DNA of 64,000 bases from Cryptomeria japonica (taxonomy: Eukaryota; Streptophyta; Pinopsida; Cupressales; Cupressaceae). The stretch lies in assembly GCF_030272615.1 (NCBI RefSeq), contig NC_081412.1, forward strand, positions 685,836,583-685,900,582. Reading direction: 5' to 3'. The notes under the pieces are model-generated. The model was not told the DNA's origin. It worked only from the letters and a program-made list of their open reading frames with translations, and searched no databases. Shown one piece after another: positions 33,995 through 45,076 of the stretch (position 1 is the first letter of the stretch; each line of letters begins with the position of its first letter). Made by a program: the position numbers and the translations under genes.

Positions 33995-35208
33995 TGTGTG
34001 TGTGTGAAAAGTGGAATAAGTATCTACAAGTTGTAAGACACAACACTTCAATTAAGTCATTGCATGTATAGTTAGACAGATATAAGCATGAATATTAAAA
34101 CCATCACAAATCGACCAACTACCTTCTAAAAGATGCGAGTATAGACTTGCTCTCAAATTTGTATAAGAAATACCAGTGACTAGACTACACCAAGACGAAG
34201 GATTTAATCTATATGAGCATGATATTAAACTAAATGGGTGCAAGATTATGCTAGATGGATGAATAGTAAGCTATATGAATTCAAGAAATCATAATTGAAT
34301 TAAATATGCAAAAAGCTAAACTAAGATGCAATAATCTAAAAACGCAAGCACAATATCTTCAACGACTCCAGAGCAAAAACTGTATAATAACAATAAATCT
34401 CGAGGGTGTTTTGAATGAGAGATGAAGGTTGAATTTATAGAGAATCACAAGAGAGACCAACGATCAAGATCAATTAGCAACAAGTGGTTGTGATTATTCA
34501 AGAAAAAGCACAATTTAGGATAATTGAAATAATTGAGAGATCAAATTAAGTTAACCTTGAGATAGATTCCAATTACAGTTTGATTGAAATGTATTCAAAT
34601 TATAAGTTCGAGTTTGCATTGGAGATAAAATTCAATTAATTCCATGCAGTTGAGATAAAAATAGGTGATTCCATCCATATTCTTTGATTTATTCAAGAAA
34701 AAAGTCTTTTCAATGCAACTGAATTTATTTTCTCAAAAGCTTTGAGTTCCAATTTTAGAGAATGATTAATAATTCATTTTAATTGTTTTTCTGATTTCAA
34801 GTTATCTCAATTTAGAAGAAGAAATAATATCTCAAGTTTGATTTCTCTTCAATTCAATCCTTTTATTTTATTTTCAATTTAACTCTTGCTTTGCATATTG
34901 ATTCCTCTTTTGTAATAAATTAATTCATTTTTTATGATTAATGGCAAATTTATTAATTAATTTAATATGCTAGGATATTTAATAAATTAAATAGGATAAT
35001 TGATCAAAATGATTTTCTTAGAATGATTTAATTAATTAAATAAATATTTAATTAATATAGAATAATTCACTTGTCATGTGACATTTAATGATTGAAGAAT
35101 TAATTAATTGTGTGCTCAAAGTTGATTTAATTGCCTTTGGTTAGGACCTTGGTGATGTTGTCGAGATTAGGGGCCCATGGTTTAGGTGACCATTTTTAGG
35201 GTATTACA
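33995..35208 (-). repeat. E2 3' LTR
   Basis: 1214 bp, starting with a TG run of six units and ending GGGTATTACA. It pairs with 54944-56154, which has five TG units. The two differ only by scattered changes. Confidence 0.95.
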
Positions 35209-35222
35209 TTTGCCCCTCTTTG
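35209..35222 (-). other. E2 polypurine tract
   Basis: TTCAAAGAGGGGCAAA on the minus strand abuts the 3' LTR. It is essentially the same tract as in E1. Confidence 0.85.
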
Positions 35223-36270
35223 AATTAATGTGCGAGCAGCGTGTTGGTTCAAAGAATAGTTGATGTCTAAGAGATATCAGTTTTGAAGTTGATTGATCAT
35301 AAATCAGATGAAGAGCGAGGTGTTTAGCTTATTTTGAAGCGATGAAAGTGATCAGAGTTGATTAAAGCGATACCGATCTCGAACTTGATTGAACTAGGAT
35401 CGATGAAGAGCAAAGATATCGAACTTGAACTTGATTGATCAAGAAGCAGATCTTACTGATTTAGAAATTGATTGAACTAGACACAGCGAGCAAAGATAAA
35501 ACCAATCTTAAACTTGATGGATCAAGACACGATAAGCCAAGGTAAATTGTCCAACTTGATTTGATGCGATGAAACTGAACACCTGATTAGATTGAGCGTG
35601 TGATCAAAGGTACTCTTTAAACTTTTTATTGAGTTTAAACGAATAATCAACTTGATGAAAAGCAATGAAACTAATTAACGTTAAGAAACTGATTCAAATG
35701 AAGACAATATCATCTTGAATTGAAGCGATGAAACTGATATGCCCCTAGAGATTGATTTGATTCAGATGATCGAGAAATCTCAACTTGATATGAAGCGATG
35801 AAGCTGAGATGCCCTTAGTGATAATAATTTGTTTGATTTTCTTTAGTTGAAAATATTTTTGCTTGACTTTTGATGAAGATTTGAAATTTTTCTCGACATT
35901 GAAGATGTGAGGTCATGAGGTCATAAGTAAGATGCGAGGTCATGAGGTCATGAGTATGCCCCCTTGGGAGCGAAATCGAAAGATAGCGAGGATACATGAT
36001 TTTAGGCATTTTTTAGCGATGATAATTATTTGAGCACAAAGATTGAGTCAGAGGATCATTTGAAGATTTAGCGATGATTGATGTGAAATTGAGCCCAAAT
36101 TGAGGAAAAGAATGAGAATGTTGAAAGCGCTAAGTAGTCTCAATTGTCCGAAATTGACTAGAAGAATGATCTCGAATTTTGATTTCGATCCCAAAAATGG
36201 AATCAGGACAAGCAAATTAGCTAAGGGTACAATTTTGATGTCCATCAAAGCAAGTTGAAAAATTAGGGTT
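35223..36270. repeat. Degenerate short repeats upstream of the antisense ORF of E2
   Basis: Between 35280 and 35830 the phrases AACTTGATTGATCAAG and GCGATGAAACTGAT recur in loose tandem. At 35905-35955 a GATGYGAGGTCATGAGGTCAT unit is repeated. No ORF is supported. Confidence 0.6.
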
Positions 36271-36275
36271 TTGGC

Positions 36276-36282
36276 TATATAA
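36276..36282 (+). promoter_or_regulatory. Candidate promoter TATA box for the antisense PMD ORF
   Basis: GGCTATATAACGGG on the plus strand, about 620 bases before the PMD coding starts. A splice-acceptor-like TTGATTCTTTCAG ends at 36894, so a 5' intron may join an upstream exon to the PMD exon. This is inference from motifs only. Confidence 0.4.
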
Positions 36283-36551
36283 CGGGTCCAAGTGTCATTT
36301 TCAATTCATTTTAACCTCTCTAAGTTTCAAATTTGAAAAGCCCTCTACGAAGAAAAATGACCATTCCAATACAGGAGCATTGATTCGAATGCCAAAGATG
36401 TCATAATCAACCACAGAACTACGAGCCAACAATAAGTAATCAATGTTATGCCTTCACATTTCATCAATTTTGAATTTTGGTTGAATTTTTTGCTTTTTAA
36501 TATCATTCAAAATTGGTCATTATCATTTTGTCATGTGAGATGATCCTGTCT

Positions 36552-36728
36552 CTTGTACGACAAATTGTCCTTGTGTGGTTTGTCGTATTAGGCTATATGT
36601 TTTGTCATCTGGGGTCATCCCATGTATCGTACGAGAGTTTTCTTGAGAGCCCATTTTATCGTGCGAGTGCATGTCTTTTGTCATATGGGACTCTTTTATC
36701 GTGCTACATGAATTCCTGACTCGTACGA
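36552..36728. repeat. Cluster of TCGTACGA-type palindromes upstream of the PMD ORF
   Basis: TTGTACGA at 36552, TCGTACGA at 36627, TCGTGCGA at 36659 and TCGTACGA at 36721, with TTTTGTCATMTGGG phrases between them. The same motifs fill the opposite end of E2 at 53198-53508, in the other orientation. Confidence 0.8.
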
Positions 36729-36891
36729 GTTTATGCTTACTCTCTGAAATGTCATATGGAAAACAATGAGCATTTTTAAGGGTCAAAACATGAAATTTTT
36801 ATTTGGCATTTCGTGTATTTGGATTTGCGTGATGTTTAACATGTATAACGTAATTTGAATGACTTGTTGATGCTCTGTTGTTTGATTCTTT

Positions 36892-38609
36892 CAGGTTCGA
36901 CTACCACATATCTTGTTTCAGTGTGTTTATCCTCCTACGACGAGGCTAGTCTACGAGCTATTAGATATAGATAGAGCACATATTGATTTGTGCGACTTTA
37001 CTCACCTTTTACAGATCCCTGATATCCGTGTGAATCACGGGATGCTTACTACACTAGTTGAGCGATTCCATTCAAAGCATAACATCTTTCATCTACCAGT
37101 GGGAGAGATGACTATTACTCCAGAGGATGTGTACAGGATTTTGAGGATTCTGTTTGCTGGGGATAAGGTTGACTATGATTATGCTTAGCGTCTCGGTATC
37201 TTAGCCTTGAGATGCATATTTCATGATGAGGACATCCTTGAGTGGGCTATCAGTTGGGATGATATGATGGCTAGATACAGTGAGCAGTTTCTGTTGGCAT
37301 TTATATTAGCAGGGTTCATTGGTTATTTCGTTATGCCGGACAAGGGACAACAAGGCTTCTTATATGGCTGGGCTAGGATGCTCGAGAGACTACTGAATCA
37401 TCCTGAGAGATTAGGGTGGGGATCTTATTTTTTATCCCACATGTATCATGAGATGCATGAGATTGCATATAGGGATGGGAAGAGCATGGCAACAGGAGTG
37501 TTGGTTCTGTAGATTTGGGCTTGGGAGCATATCCTAATTTGTAGACCTATTATTGATGATGCCAGAGATCCACACCAGCCAATCGTTTATAGATATTCTG
37601 CATACATTACTCAGCCCCATCTAGGAAAGACAAAGTATTGGCGACGACAGCTTGATGATCTGATCATTGTTGTATGGAGACCATACAAGGGTCTAGAGCT
37701 ATAGGAAGACTCGAGAGCTCAGCAGAGAGATATGTTCATGACATGTCCTCTTATTAAGAGATCTGTTACTGTTATTGAGAGATTTGTTGTATCTCGGGTT
37801 ATGAGGCAGTATGGCAGGCCTCAGGGGATTTCATAGGATTTCATAGCCTACGCCCATTATGGGGATGAGGAGAGATGACGATGGGCCCCTAGGTTGTCAT
37901 ACGCATTGAGCATGTAGGAGCTTGCCGAATTGCAGTGACTTTGATGGGACTATCTGGAGGATATTGCAGATGCGGGGGTATTGCCCCAATACAGGGATTG
38001 GTTCCAACATCATTCCTTCCCTATATTTACGGATCCGGTTGAGCATGCGCATCTCATAGAGGAGGTTGAGGATGAGGCCCCTACACAGGCACAAGGATAG
38101 GGACAAGCACAAGGACAGATAGTGGAGGGTCCTAGGTGGGTAGGTGGTGATCATGGTGCTAGTAGCAGTAGAGTACTAGCTAGGGGGAGACAGAGACAAA
38201 GAGGGGAGGGTGGATATGGAGGCGGAGAGCCTATGAGGGAGCAAGGGCAGTTGATCCAGTATGGTCCATAAGAACGAGATTAGCAAGTCTACAGTCATAG
38301 TTGACAATGGCTCAGACACAGCTTGCAAAGCAGGACCGATAGCTGGCAGACGTCAGAGCTGATAGCGATCACCAGCTCACTGAGATGAGGGTAGAGCAAG
38401 ATACTCTTTAGCAGAAGGTGTTGCATCAAATGAGTCGAGCATCATATTATGTTGCAGCTTATAGTGTAGCAGTTCCTCTAGCGCAGCATCTTGTCCCATA
38501 TTCTTAGTATATGGCACGATTTGAGGGAGTTCGAGTACCTAGGCAGGATGTTGGTCAGTAGGCTCCACCTCCTCCACCACCTAGTGATGAGGGAGAGGCA
38601 GAGAGCTAG
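36892..38609 (+). pseudogene. E2 antisense ORF: plant mobile domain (PMD) protein, copy 1
   Basis: From the acceptor-like CAG at 36892-36894 the frame reads RLVYELLDIDRAHIDLCDF, LLQIPDIRVNHGMLTTLVER, FHLPVGEMTITPEDVYRIL and GYFVMPDKGQQGFLYGWARM, then IWAWEHI after a stop. This is the PMD (aminotransferase-like) family known from MAIN/MAIL proteins and from retrotransposons. The C-terminal part is Q/G/R-rich and ends PPPPPSDEGEAES. In-frame TAG stops lie at 37186, 37510, 37702 and 37915, with others. The molecular role is unknown; in host proteins the domain is linked to silencing and genome stability. Confidence 0.87.
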
Positions 38610-39662
38610 ATTTTTATAGCTCTTAGATTTTATTATATACCCGATTTTTTTGTAGCCCATACGATTCTTACTCTGATGGGAGATTGTAGATGATAATTGA
38701 TATCATTTGTACCCTGAAACTTTTATTTGTACTCCGAGATATTTATGATGATATATACGAGATCTTGATTTGATTTCATCGTACTTGTGTTGATTGATTA
38801 TGAGATGTTTTTCTATATGCTTTATTATATATGTATGCATATTTATTTAGTATGGATGTATGTAATGCAGATGAATATGGATGTTTATTTTTGTTTCTTT
38901 TCATATGCAAATAAATGATGAAAATGAGTAACTAGTAATACAAAAAAATTATGTTTCTATGTAATAATATGAATGCAAACAAGTATATAATGAAATGTAT
39001 GGATCTATATAAGATGCTTATGTATGCAACTAACATCTCAATACACAAGTACTCGATCAGAGAAATGATGAAAAAGAGACCACTTAGCTGAGAAATAATG
39101 ATACTTCAAACTCTCATTCAGAAGATTAAGAGATCATTGTTATCATACCGAAATCACTCGAAATGCATAAAATGTAGAATGAATGCAACCTAAAACCTAT
39201 TCACTGGATTTGGAATGCTTAATTTTCATCACTGAGTGTTTAGAAACATATCAGGAAAAATAGAGTTCCTTTCTTTTCATGTGCAATATTAATTATTTTG
39301 TCTGCAATGACCCTTTTTCATTCATATCCTTGGACAGATTATGCATGCATCTGGATTGCACATTTAAAGAAATCCCCTCAAAATAGACAAAGCAATGATG
39401 CCAACCTCCCTGTAGCATACAAATAAGCGGAGTCAAGGTATGTGTGGTGATTTCACCTTGATGTGAAGGCACTTATCACAGACAGCCAGCTGATTAGATG
39501 TTTCTAGATCATCAAAATCATTCCCCAATCCTTGCTCCTCTTAGTCAATATAGACTTCCTCGAGTTACTCAGAGGGAATAATAATCAAATACCAAAATAA
39601 AAGATAGCACACAAAAAAAATTTCAATCATATCTCAAACTATTTAGTGATTGTTTTCAGTAA
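38610..39662. other. Downstream part of PMD copy 1, and unique segment before the LINE
   Basis: 38610-39100 is AT-rich 3' sequence that is also present in copy 2 (to 44426). 39101-39662 is not found elsewhere in the window and shows no ORF. It ends where the LINE poly(T) begins. Confidence 0.6.
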
Positions 39663-39937
39663 TGTTTTTTTTTTTTTTTTAATAAGTAAATAGCTGCAGA
39701 GGGGTAGCACCCTTGTATTAAAAAAGGAAGAATACAAGGCCTGATTCAATAAGAGCAGTAGGGGGAAAGAATCAAGAAGAAAACCCCCTAACATAGCTCT
39801 AGTCCCTAGACAAGAGAAACCAGCCCTGAAGGCTGGATAAGTACAACTATATACCAACCTCTTGAAGATGCAGAGGTTATAAGACAAAAAACAATCTCAA
39901 AAAATAGTGAGACCAAAGGGCCTAGTGACAACCAGAA

Positions 39938-40873
39938 TCAAAGAGTGTCTTCAGAAGAATCATCCATAAGCGCATTAGCTGCATCTAGGACAATGGTACA
40001 TTCGGTGCCACAATTCAAATGAGCTGTCGATTCAGCCTTCTCCTTAGGGAGTTGGTAATCATTTGGAAACCACTCTTCACCCAACCCAAAACCCCAGTCA
40101 TTTCTATCCACTAGATCTCCATTCTCCAAGATTCCGAAGTCATCAGTCCCTGCTAAATCTTCATCACAGAGAAATTTTGCCCTCCAATCCGATGTGAAAC
40201 TGCTTTGTATATCAACCGCTTTCGGAAGGAAATCAATATTCCTAGAGATAACAAGTCAAGTTGCTTGGAGTGACTCTAAATCAAGGGAATTAACAATCAC
40301 AAGCTTCTTCACCTCTGCTCCGTTGTTGAATGTCATATAGTAATTTTTGGGAAGCGAGATTCTAAGATTGGTATCAATATTGTCCAACACAGCACTAGTT
40401 TCCCCCAATAGGCGGTGCTTAAACATCATTTGAGTTAATAGTTTTTCTTTCTGCTTACTAGTCCCCATGTAGATTATCATTGCAAGAAAAAAGGTTGGAA
40501 TATCAGCATTGGCTCTATACCTGTGGTAGGCCATCAAAAATTACTTTCCTAGAATCCTCTTTAGGTTGTGGAGAATAAGAGGATGAAAAGAGAATAGGAC
40601 CTCTTGCAGGCGTCTGTCTGTGATTTCGCTCAGAAAAGCCATTTGGCGACAAGTAGCTTCAAGGAGGATTGGGGTCTCCACAGCGAGTTGCCAAGAAAAG
40701 AAAGAAAATTTTAGTGGAAAGAAAGGGTATTCCATTATTAAATAGCGAGGCATCAAACTAGAGAATATGACACCCTGCAAACAATCCATATCCATTAAAA
40801 GCCCACACGCGTGAGCTACCGGTATCCAACTAACCATCTGCTCCATGCTCCTCAACTTGGTGTCAACCGACAT
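39938..40873 (-). pseudogene. Unidentified ~310-aa ORF in the LINE 3' region
   Basis: One frame on the minus strand runs 40873-40544, a TAA (40541-40543), 40540 to about 40256, a stop, then to 39938. It reads SVDTKLRSMEQMVSWIPVAH at the start, KNYYMTFNNGAEVKKLVIVN mid-way, then an acidic C-terminal part with GFGLGEEWFPNDYQLPKEKA and ANALMDDSSEDTL. I recognise no family. It follows the LINE RNase H by about 390 bases and precedes the poly(A). It could be an added LINE ORF or captured host mRNA. Confidence 0.5.
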
Positions 40874-41261
40874 TAAGCATCAAGTGATCATAAACAAATC
40901 TTGAGAGGATCTAGTCGTAACTAGATATTCATAAAGTACACTTGTATTTAATATCCATGAGCCAAAAACTGGCACTAATCAATGGTGTCGGCAATGCGTC
41001 ACATCATGTTGATAAGAAGAGACCTTAAAAGGTTAACAGGGCAGACGGTCGATCTCTCCAGTAGAAACCATGACCATAGAGTGGAGAGGGGGAACCGCAG
41101 CTACTGGGCAGCAGAGCACTGGTTTGCTCCACAATTGGAAGATACAGAAAGAAACGGAGAGCGTGCAATTATCAGTAGACCCAACCGGAGAGCGTTAGCT
41201 TTCAGTAGACCCAACCAAAGAGTGGGGAGAGCATGTCAACTGACCCAATAGAAAATCATCA

Positions 41262-42053
41262 TCAATGGATATTTAGGAGGTCACTAACAGTTATAGCCAA
41301 TTTAGAAAGTTTGTCTGCTTCACCATTACCTTCTCTATAGACGTGGCTAACCTGAAATTCATCAAAGGTAGCTAGCAGTGCCAGGATCGGTTGAAGCCAC
41401 TGGTTAGGGCGCCAACTAGGGATGCTATTGCAGTGGATCGCATTAATGACATTTAATGAGTCTCCCTCCAAATAAATTTTTTGCACCCCTAGTTCCTTCC
41501 CTAGCTGAAGACCTCTTAATGCCGCTTTGAATTCCGCTCCAATCTTTTCAGAGATTTCTTTAATACAGAGACCATCAGAGTCCCTTAGAATGCAACCAAT
41601 ACCACTTTGTCCTGAATTTCCTACAGAAGCACCATCAAAGTTTACCTTGCACCACCCAACCTTTAGCGCATCCCAATTCACCCCCACTCTTGGATTGGTC
41701 TGATCCACCGGAGTGCCCAGTCCGAAAATCGGAGGGATGAGTAGGTTTGGAAGAGCCAACTTAATCTTACAATCCCAGTCCGTGAACAAATTTTTCTTAA
41801 GTGTTTTGGATTGGGCCGCCACATTCAGGAGCTCAGTCAGGTGGTTCTCAATTTTTCCACAAAGAGACAGAAGGCTCATTTCTTTACCCTGAAAGATTCT
41901 GCGGTTACTTTCTTTCCAAATTTCCCAAATCAAAAGTGATGGGAGGATAAAAAGCAAATAAAAAAAAATCGTCCTTCCTACCAATTTAGGCCATTGCAAA
42001 AACCACTTATCCAACCCTGCTGGGAAGGGGCCAAAGATTCTCAGTTTTCCCAT
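41262..42053 (-). pseudogene. LINE ORF2 C-terminal RNase H
   Basis: 263 aa. After a linker (LLFILPSLLIWEIWKESNRR) the RNase H begins at VGWCKVNFDGASVGNSGQSG, with CILRDSDG, EFKAALRGLQLGKELG, IYLEGDSLNVINAI and HVYREGNGEADKLSKLA. The Asp, Glu, Asp and His/Asn-Asp active-site positions are all represented. This is the RVT_3-type domain at the end of plant L1 ORF2. It is the best-preserved part of the LINE. Confidence 0.93.
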
Positions 42054-42782
42054 GAAATGCCACCAATAATGACTAGAGAATTTGCAGTGGAGGAGAAGAT
42101 GATCTGCAGTCTCTTCCTAATCTAGACATAAAGGACATCTGTTGGGTCCATTGATACCCATTGAATGGAGTCTTTCTTGAGTTAAGATTTTTCTCTGACA
42201 AGCCAACCAGGCAAAGGAGCCCGCTTTGGGAAGGAGGTGTTGATGCCAAAAAAGATTAATAGGCCATTATTTTTTGTCTATTTCCGCTTCTTTCAGCTTA
42301 TAACCAAAGCATACCTTGTATTTTCCATCAGAGGAGCCGCACCACCTAATAATATCCTTATCAGGTGAAGGGAAAATAATACTTTTATTAAGAATGTCAG
42401 TAAATAAGTCCTTCTGAAGCTGATCCAGATCCAGCTGATCCAAGGAGTTCCATTTCCATTTAGCAATACCATTTTCTTGGATCGGGTAACCATAATTATA
42501 GATATTGTGCCCCCAGAGGCGACAGGTTTCCTCCATAACAAGTTGCAGACAGGGGTTGTGACATAGGAAAACTTCACCAGACCAAGAATCAAACCAAAAG
42601 GAGGCATCCCTACCATTCCTGACATCTTAGGTAACCTAATCACTTATGATTTCCCTACTGTCCACAATAAAATTCTAGATAGCTGAACCTCTAGGAGGGT
42701 TGTTGATAGTCAGAATCCTTTTAGGCTCTAGGGAATCTAGATATTTATGTTTTAAGAGCCTTGCTCATTTTTGCTTCCCTAT
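42054..42782 (-). pseudogene. LINE ORF2 zinc-finger region
   Basis: It reads across stops: GRDASFWFDSWSGEVFLCHN, then the frame 42536-42267 with WKWNSLDQLDLDQLQKDLFT and IIRWCGSSDGKYKV, then FAWLACQRKILTQERLHSMG and PNRCPLCLD with EETADHLLLHCKF, a zf-RVT signature. It joins the RNase H downstream. The 5' end is cut at the junction with PMD copy 2. Confidence 0.88.
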
Positions 42783-44426
42783 ATGAGATTGCATATAGGG
42801 ACGGGAAGAGCATGGCAATATGAGTGTTGGTTCTGCAGATTGGGGCTTGGGAGCATATCCCAGTTTGTAGACCTATTGTTGATGATGCCAGAGATCCACA
42901 CCAGCCAATCATTTATAGATATTTTGGATATGTTACTTAGCCCCATCTGGGAAAGACAAAGTATTGGAGATGACGGCTTGATGATCTGATTGTTGTTGTA
43001 TGGACACCATACAGGGGCCTAGAGCTATGGGACGATTGGAGAGCTCATCAGAGAGATATGTTCATGACTTGTCCTCTTATTGAGAGATCTGTTACCGTTA
43101 TTGAGAGATTTGTTGTATCTTGGGTTATGAGGCAGTATGGCAAGCCTCAGGGGATTTCATAGGAGTTCACCGCCTACACCCATTATGGGGACGAAGAGAG
43201 ACAAGGATGGGCCCCTAGGTTGTCATATGCATTGAACATGCAGGAGCTTATTGGATTGCAATGACTTCGATGGGACTATCTAGAGGATATTGCAGATGTG
43301 GGGGTATTGCCCCAATACAGGGATTGGTTCCAACGTCATTCCTTCCCTATATTTATGGATCCAGTTGAGCATGCACCTCTCATAAAGGAGGTTGAGGATG
43401 AGGCCCCTACACAGACACAGGTATAGGGACAGGCACAGGGACGAAGAGTGGAGGGTCTTAGGTGGGCAGGTGGTGATCCTGGTGCTAGCAGTAGTAGAGT
43501 ACCAACTGGGGGGAGACAGAGACAAAGAGGGGAGGGTGGATATGGAGGTGGAGAGCCTATGAGGGAGCAGGGGCAGCTGATCCAGTATGGTCCATGAGAA
43601 CGAGATTAGCAAGTCTGCAGTCACAGTTGACAGTGGCTCAGACACAACTTGCAGAGCAAGACCGAAAGCTGGTAGAGGTCAGAGCTAAGCGCGATCGCTA
43701 GCTCACTGAGATTAGGGCAGAGTGAGATACTCTTCAGCAGGAGGTGTTGTATCAGATGAGTCGGGCATCATATTATGTTGCAGCTTATAGTGTAGCAGTT
43801 CCTCTAGCACAGCAACTTGTCCCATATTCTTAGTATATGGCACGATCTGAGGGAGCTCGAGCACCTAGGCAAGATATTGGTCAGTAGGCTCCACCTCCTC
43901 CACCACCTGGTGATGAGGGAGAGGCAGAGAGCTATATTTTTATAGCTCTTAGATTTTATTATATACCCGATTTTTTTGTAGCCCATACGATTCTTACTCC
44001 GATGGGAGATTGTAGATGACAATTGATATCATTTGTACCCTGAAACTTTTATTTGTATTCTGAGATATTTATGATGATATATACGAGATCTTGATTTGAT
44101 TTCATCGTACTTGTGTTGATTGATTATGAGATGTTTTTCTATATGCTTTATTCTATATATATGCATATTTCTTCAGTATGGATGTATGTAATGCAGATGA
44201 ATATGGATGTTCATTTTTGTTTCTTTTCATATGCAAATAAATGATGAAAATGAGTAACTAGTAACACAAAAAAAATATTTTTCTATGTAATAATATGAAT
44301 GCAAACAAGTATATAATGAAATGTATGGATCTATATAAGATGCTTATGTATGCAGCTAACATCTCAATACACAAGTACTCGATTGGAGAAATAATGAAAA
44401 AGAGACCACTTAGCTGAGAAATAATG
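42783..44426 (+). pseudogene. Second copy of the C-terminal half of the PMD ORF region
   Basis: It matches 37457-39100 over 1644 bp with no net length change. It starts within MHEIAYRDGKSM and lacks the N-terminal PMD. It has CAG where copy 1 has TAG at 42836 and 43241, TGG at 43028 where copy 1 has TAG, but TAG at 42938 where copy 1 has CAG. At least one stop (TTTCATAGGA) is shared. So the sequence was already decaying when duplicated. Confidence 0.92.
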
Positions 44427-44843
44427 TTAGTGATAAAACTCTTTAGTAGTTTGGAGACAGTTGACTTACTCAGAGTGGATGACTAGGTATCATTGACAAA
44501 ATGATGACTTGGTTGATACTACTTAGGACACATAAATTTCTCAGTCGATTAGCCTAAGACTGGGACATTGATCAGTTTCAAACCATGAGGGTTTTTTAAG
44601 AACCATGATGTCACAAAAAGTGACTAAAAGATATGTACAAGCAAAATCAAAGATGCAGGAAAGAGGGAAATGCCAACATTGTGTTGATAGATGGAGCGCT
44701 TGAGTACAAGAGGCACCTGTTTGCCAGGTTTTCACCTGCTTGGCAAAGATTTTTTATTTTATTTTATTTTATTTTTTTCAGGACATTTTATGATTTTTAG
44801 GATTTTTTTTCAAGAGTTTTTAGTTCTACAGGTTGGTAGAGCA
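44427..44843. other. E2 segment between the integrase end and the PMD duplicate
   Basis: Non-coding. A block near 44711-44735 matches E1 at 8404-8432. A TTTTA-type run lies at 44750-44775. Confidence 0.5.
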
Positions 44844-45076
44844 GAGAATACTGAGTGAAAATTTTATTCAAGTGGATGGTGTTGATCGGTTCACGAAGCT
44901 GTTCTCCTTCTGATGTTGAGAGTTGATAAGACTGGTGAAGAAGAGAATACTAAGTGAAAAATTTCTTCAAGTGGATGATGTTGATCGGTTCATGGAGCTG
45001 CTCTCCTTCTGATGTTCCAGAGAATACTAAGTGAAAAATTTCTTCAAGTGGATGGTCTTGATCGATTCATGGAGCC
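44844..45076 (-). repeat. Triplicated 3' end of the E2 integrase gene
   Basis: Three direct copies start with GAGAATACTRAGTGAAAA at 44844, 44943 and 45020. Each continues with TTCAAGTGGATG and GTTGATCGGTTC. In the sense direction each encodes a version of the integrase tail (TSEGEQL then PINTIHL-like). The middle and last units are spacer-separated and diverged. Confidence 0.85.

Larger units (their letters stand above)
39663..42782 (-). mobile_element. 5'-truncated plant L1-type LINE fragment
   Basis: Minus-strand order: zinc-finger region of ORF2, RNase H, an unidentified ORF, then a 3' end with ATACAAGGGTGCTACCCCTC and a poly(A) tail (poly-T at 39665-39680). Endonuclease and reverse transcriptase are missing, as in 5'-truncated copies. 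It lies between two direct copies of a 1644-bp E2 segment. No target-site duplication is seen: sequence left of the tail does not match that right of 42782, so simple LINE insertion does not explain the site. Confidence 0.85.

Noticed and set aside
37207-37512. A separate 101-aa host gene on the plus strand
   Set aside because: It is in frame with the preceding PMD frame, separated only by a TAG, and belongs to the same broken ORF.
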